Assembly: GCA_009193035.1 (NCBI GenBank)
Contig: SWDT01000070.1
Location: 719,400 to 783,399 of the forward strand
Length of the DNA: 64,000 bases
Source: Halicephalobus mephisto
Taxonomy: Eukaryota; Nematoda; Chromadorea; Rhabditida; Panagrolaimidae
Reading direction: 5' to 3'
Each line of letters begins with the position of its first letter. Positions within the stretch are counted from its first letter, which is position 1. The notes below the pieces were generated by a model. That model was not told the DNA's origin. It saw only the letters and a program-made list of their open reading frames with translations, and did not search any database. Position numbers and translations under genes: made by a program. This document shows, piece by piece, positions 63,624 through 64,000 of this stretch.

Positions 63624-63707
63624 TTTCCAAACACCGCCTCCACTTGGAAATTCTTCTTTGTCCATCTCGAAGCCGGACTTTCTCGCGCATTCTGCCAGTT
63701 TAGTCAT
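63624..63707 (-). CDS. Candidate first coding exon, gene unknown
   Basis: MTKLAECARKSGFEMDKEEF then PSGGGVWK, 28 codons, ends at a GTAAAT donor in phase 0. The composition is coding-like against a very AT-rich background. It could be the 5' exon of the KRIT1-like gene about 4 kb downstream or of another gene; the peptide is not recognised. Its first eight codons lie inside a 105-bp tandem repeat. Confidence 0.35.
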
Positions 63708-64000
63708 TTTTAATTTTTGTAGAACTTTCTTTTCGAGAAATCATAAGTTTTAAAATTTTTTAAAATTAAATTTTAGGCCAAACTTTCCTGCACATTTTTC
63801 CAGTTTAGTCATTTTTAATTTTTGTAAAACTTTCTTTTCGAGAAATAATTTGTTTTAAAATTTTTTAAAATTAAATTTTAGGCCAAACTTCTCGCGCATT
63901 CTGCCAGTTTAGTCATTTTTAATTTTTGTAAAACTTTATTTTCGAGAAATAATATGTTTTAAAATTTTATTTATTAAATTTTAGGCCAAACTTTCTTACA
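63675..64000. repeat. About 105-bp tandem repeat running off the right edge
   Basis: CAGTTTAGTCATTTTTAATT recurs at 63696, 63801 and 63905. The unit also holds CTTTCTTTTCGAGAAAT and AAATTTTAGGCCAAACTT. The array continues past the window end. Confidence 0.85.

Overview
The window is nuclear DNA from a nematode, probably a rhabditid close to but not identical with Caenorhabditis. The evidence is AT-rich introns and intergenic DNA, introns that mostly end in TTTTCAG or TTTTTAG, splice acceptors lying a few bases before many start codons (as expected for spliced-leader trans-splicing), compact same-strand gene pairs, and proteins closest to nematode versions: an SRC-2-type kinase ending in EYKEA plus a short tail, an ERM-1, and a VHA-10. 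No prokaryotic, viral or organellar genes were seen. All exon limits were placed by hand from GT/AG sites and reading-frame continuity.

Layout. 1-10.6 kb (minus): the 5' part of the Hippo kinase wts/LATS, cut by the left edge, then a complete TAF1 in eight exons. 11.4-13.7 kb (plus): GPN2 and a closely spaced small secreted orphan. 15.9-18.2 kb (plus): src-2. 18.2-20 kb: a convergent intergenic zone with a duplicated hairpin, a candidate solo LTR and a doubtful small ORF. 20-21.7 kb (minus): DAD1 followed by ABT1/ESF2, operon-like, divergent from an RPP38-like gene (plus). 22.8-25.0 kb (minus): an MTSS1-type I-BAR protein, divergent from TFG (25.4-26.9 kb, plus). 28.9-31.2 kb (plus): ERM. 31.5-38.6 kb (minus): an LRR membrane protein and an SLC17-like transporter, separated by a minisatellite. 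40.8-49.3 kb (plus): a FANCM-like protein, RRP1 and a long ZCCHC8. 49.4-53.3 kb (minus): NF-YB, adenosine kinase and the V-ATPase G subunit. 53.6-64 kb: repeat-rich DNA with transposon remnants and three exons of a KRIT1/KRI-1-like FERM protein (minus).

Functionally this is a housekeeping neighbourhood: transcription (TAF1, NF-YB, GPN2), rRNA and RNA processing (ABT1/ESF2, RRP1, RPP38-like, ZCCHC8), the secretory pathway (DAD1, TFG), and cortex and signalling proteins (wts, src-2, ERM, MTSS1-like). The oddest items are a FANCM-family protein whose ATPase motifs are all degraded, two tandem 94-nt hairpins that differ from each other less than their flanks do, a frequent ATATATGA-type motif just upstream of intron acceptors, and a ZCCHC8 carrying a roughly 600-residue lysine/asparagine-rich exon.
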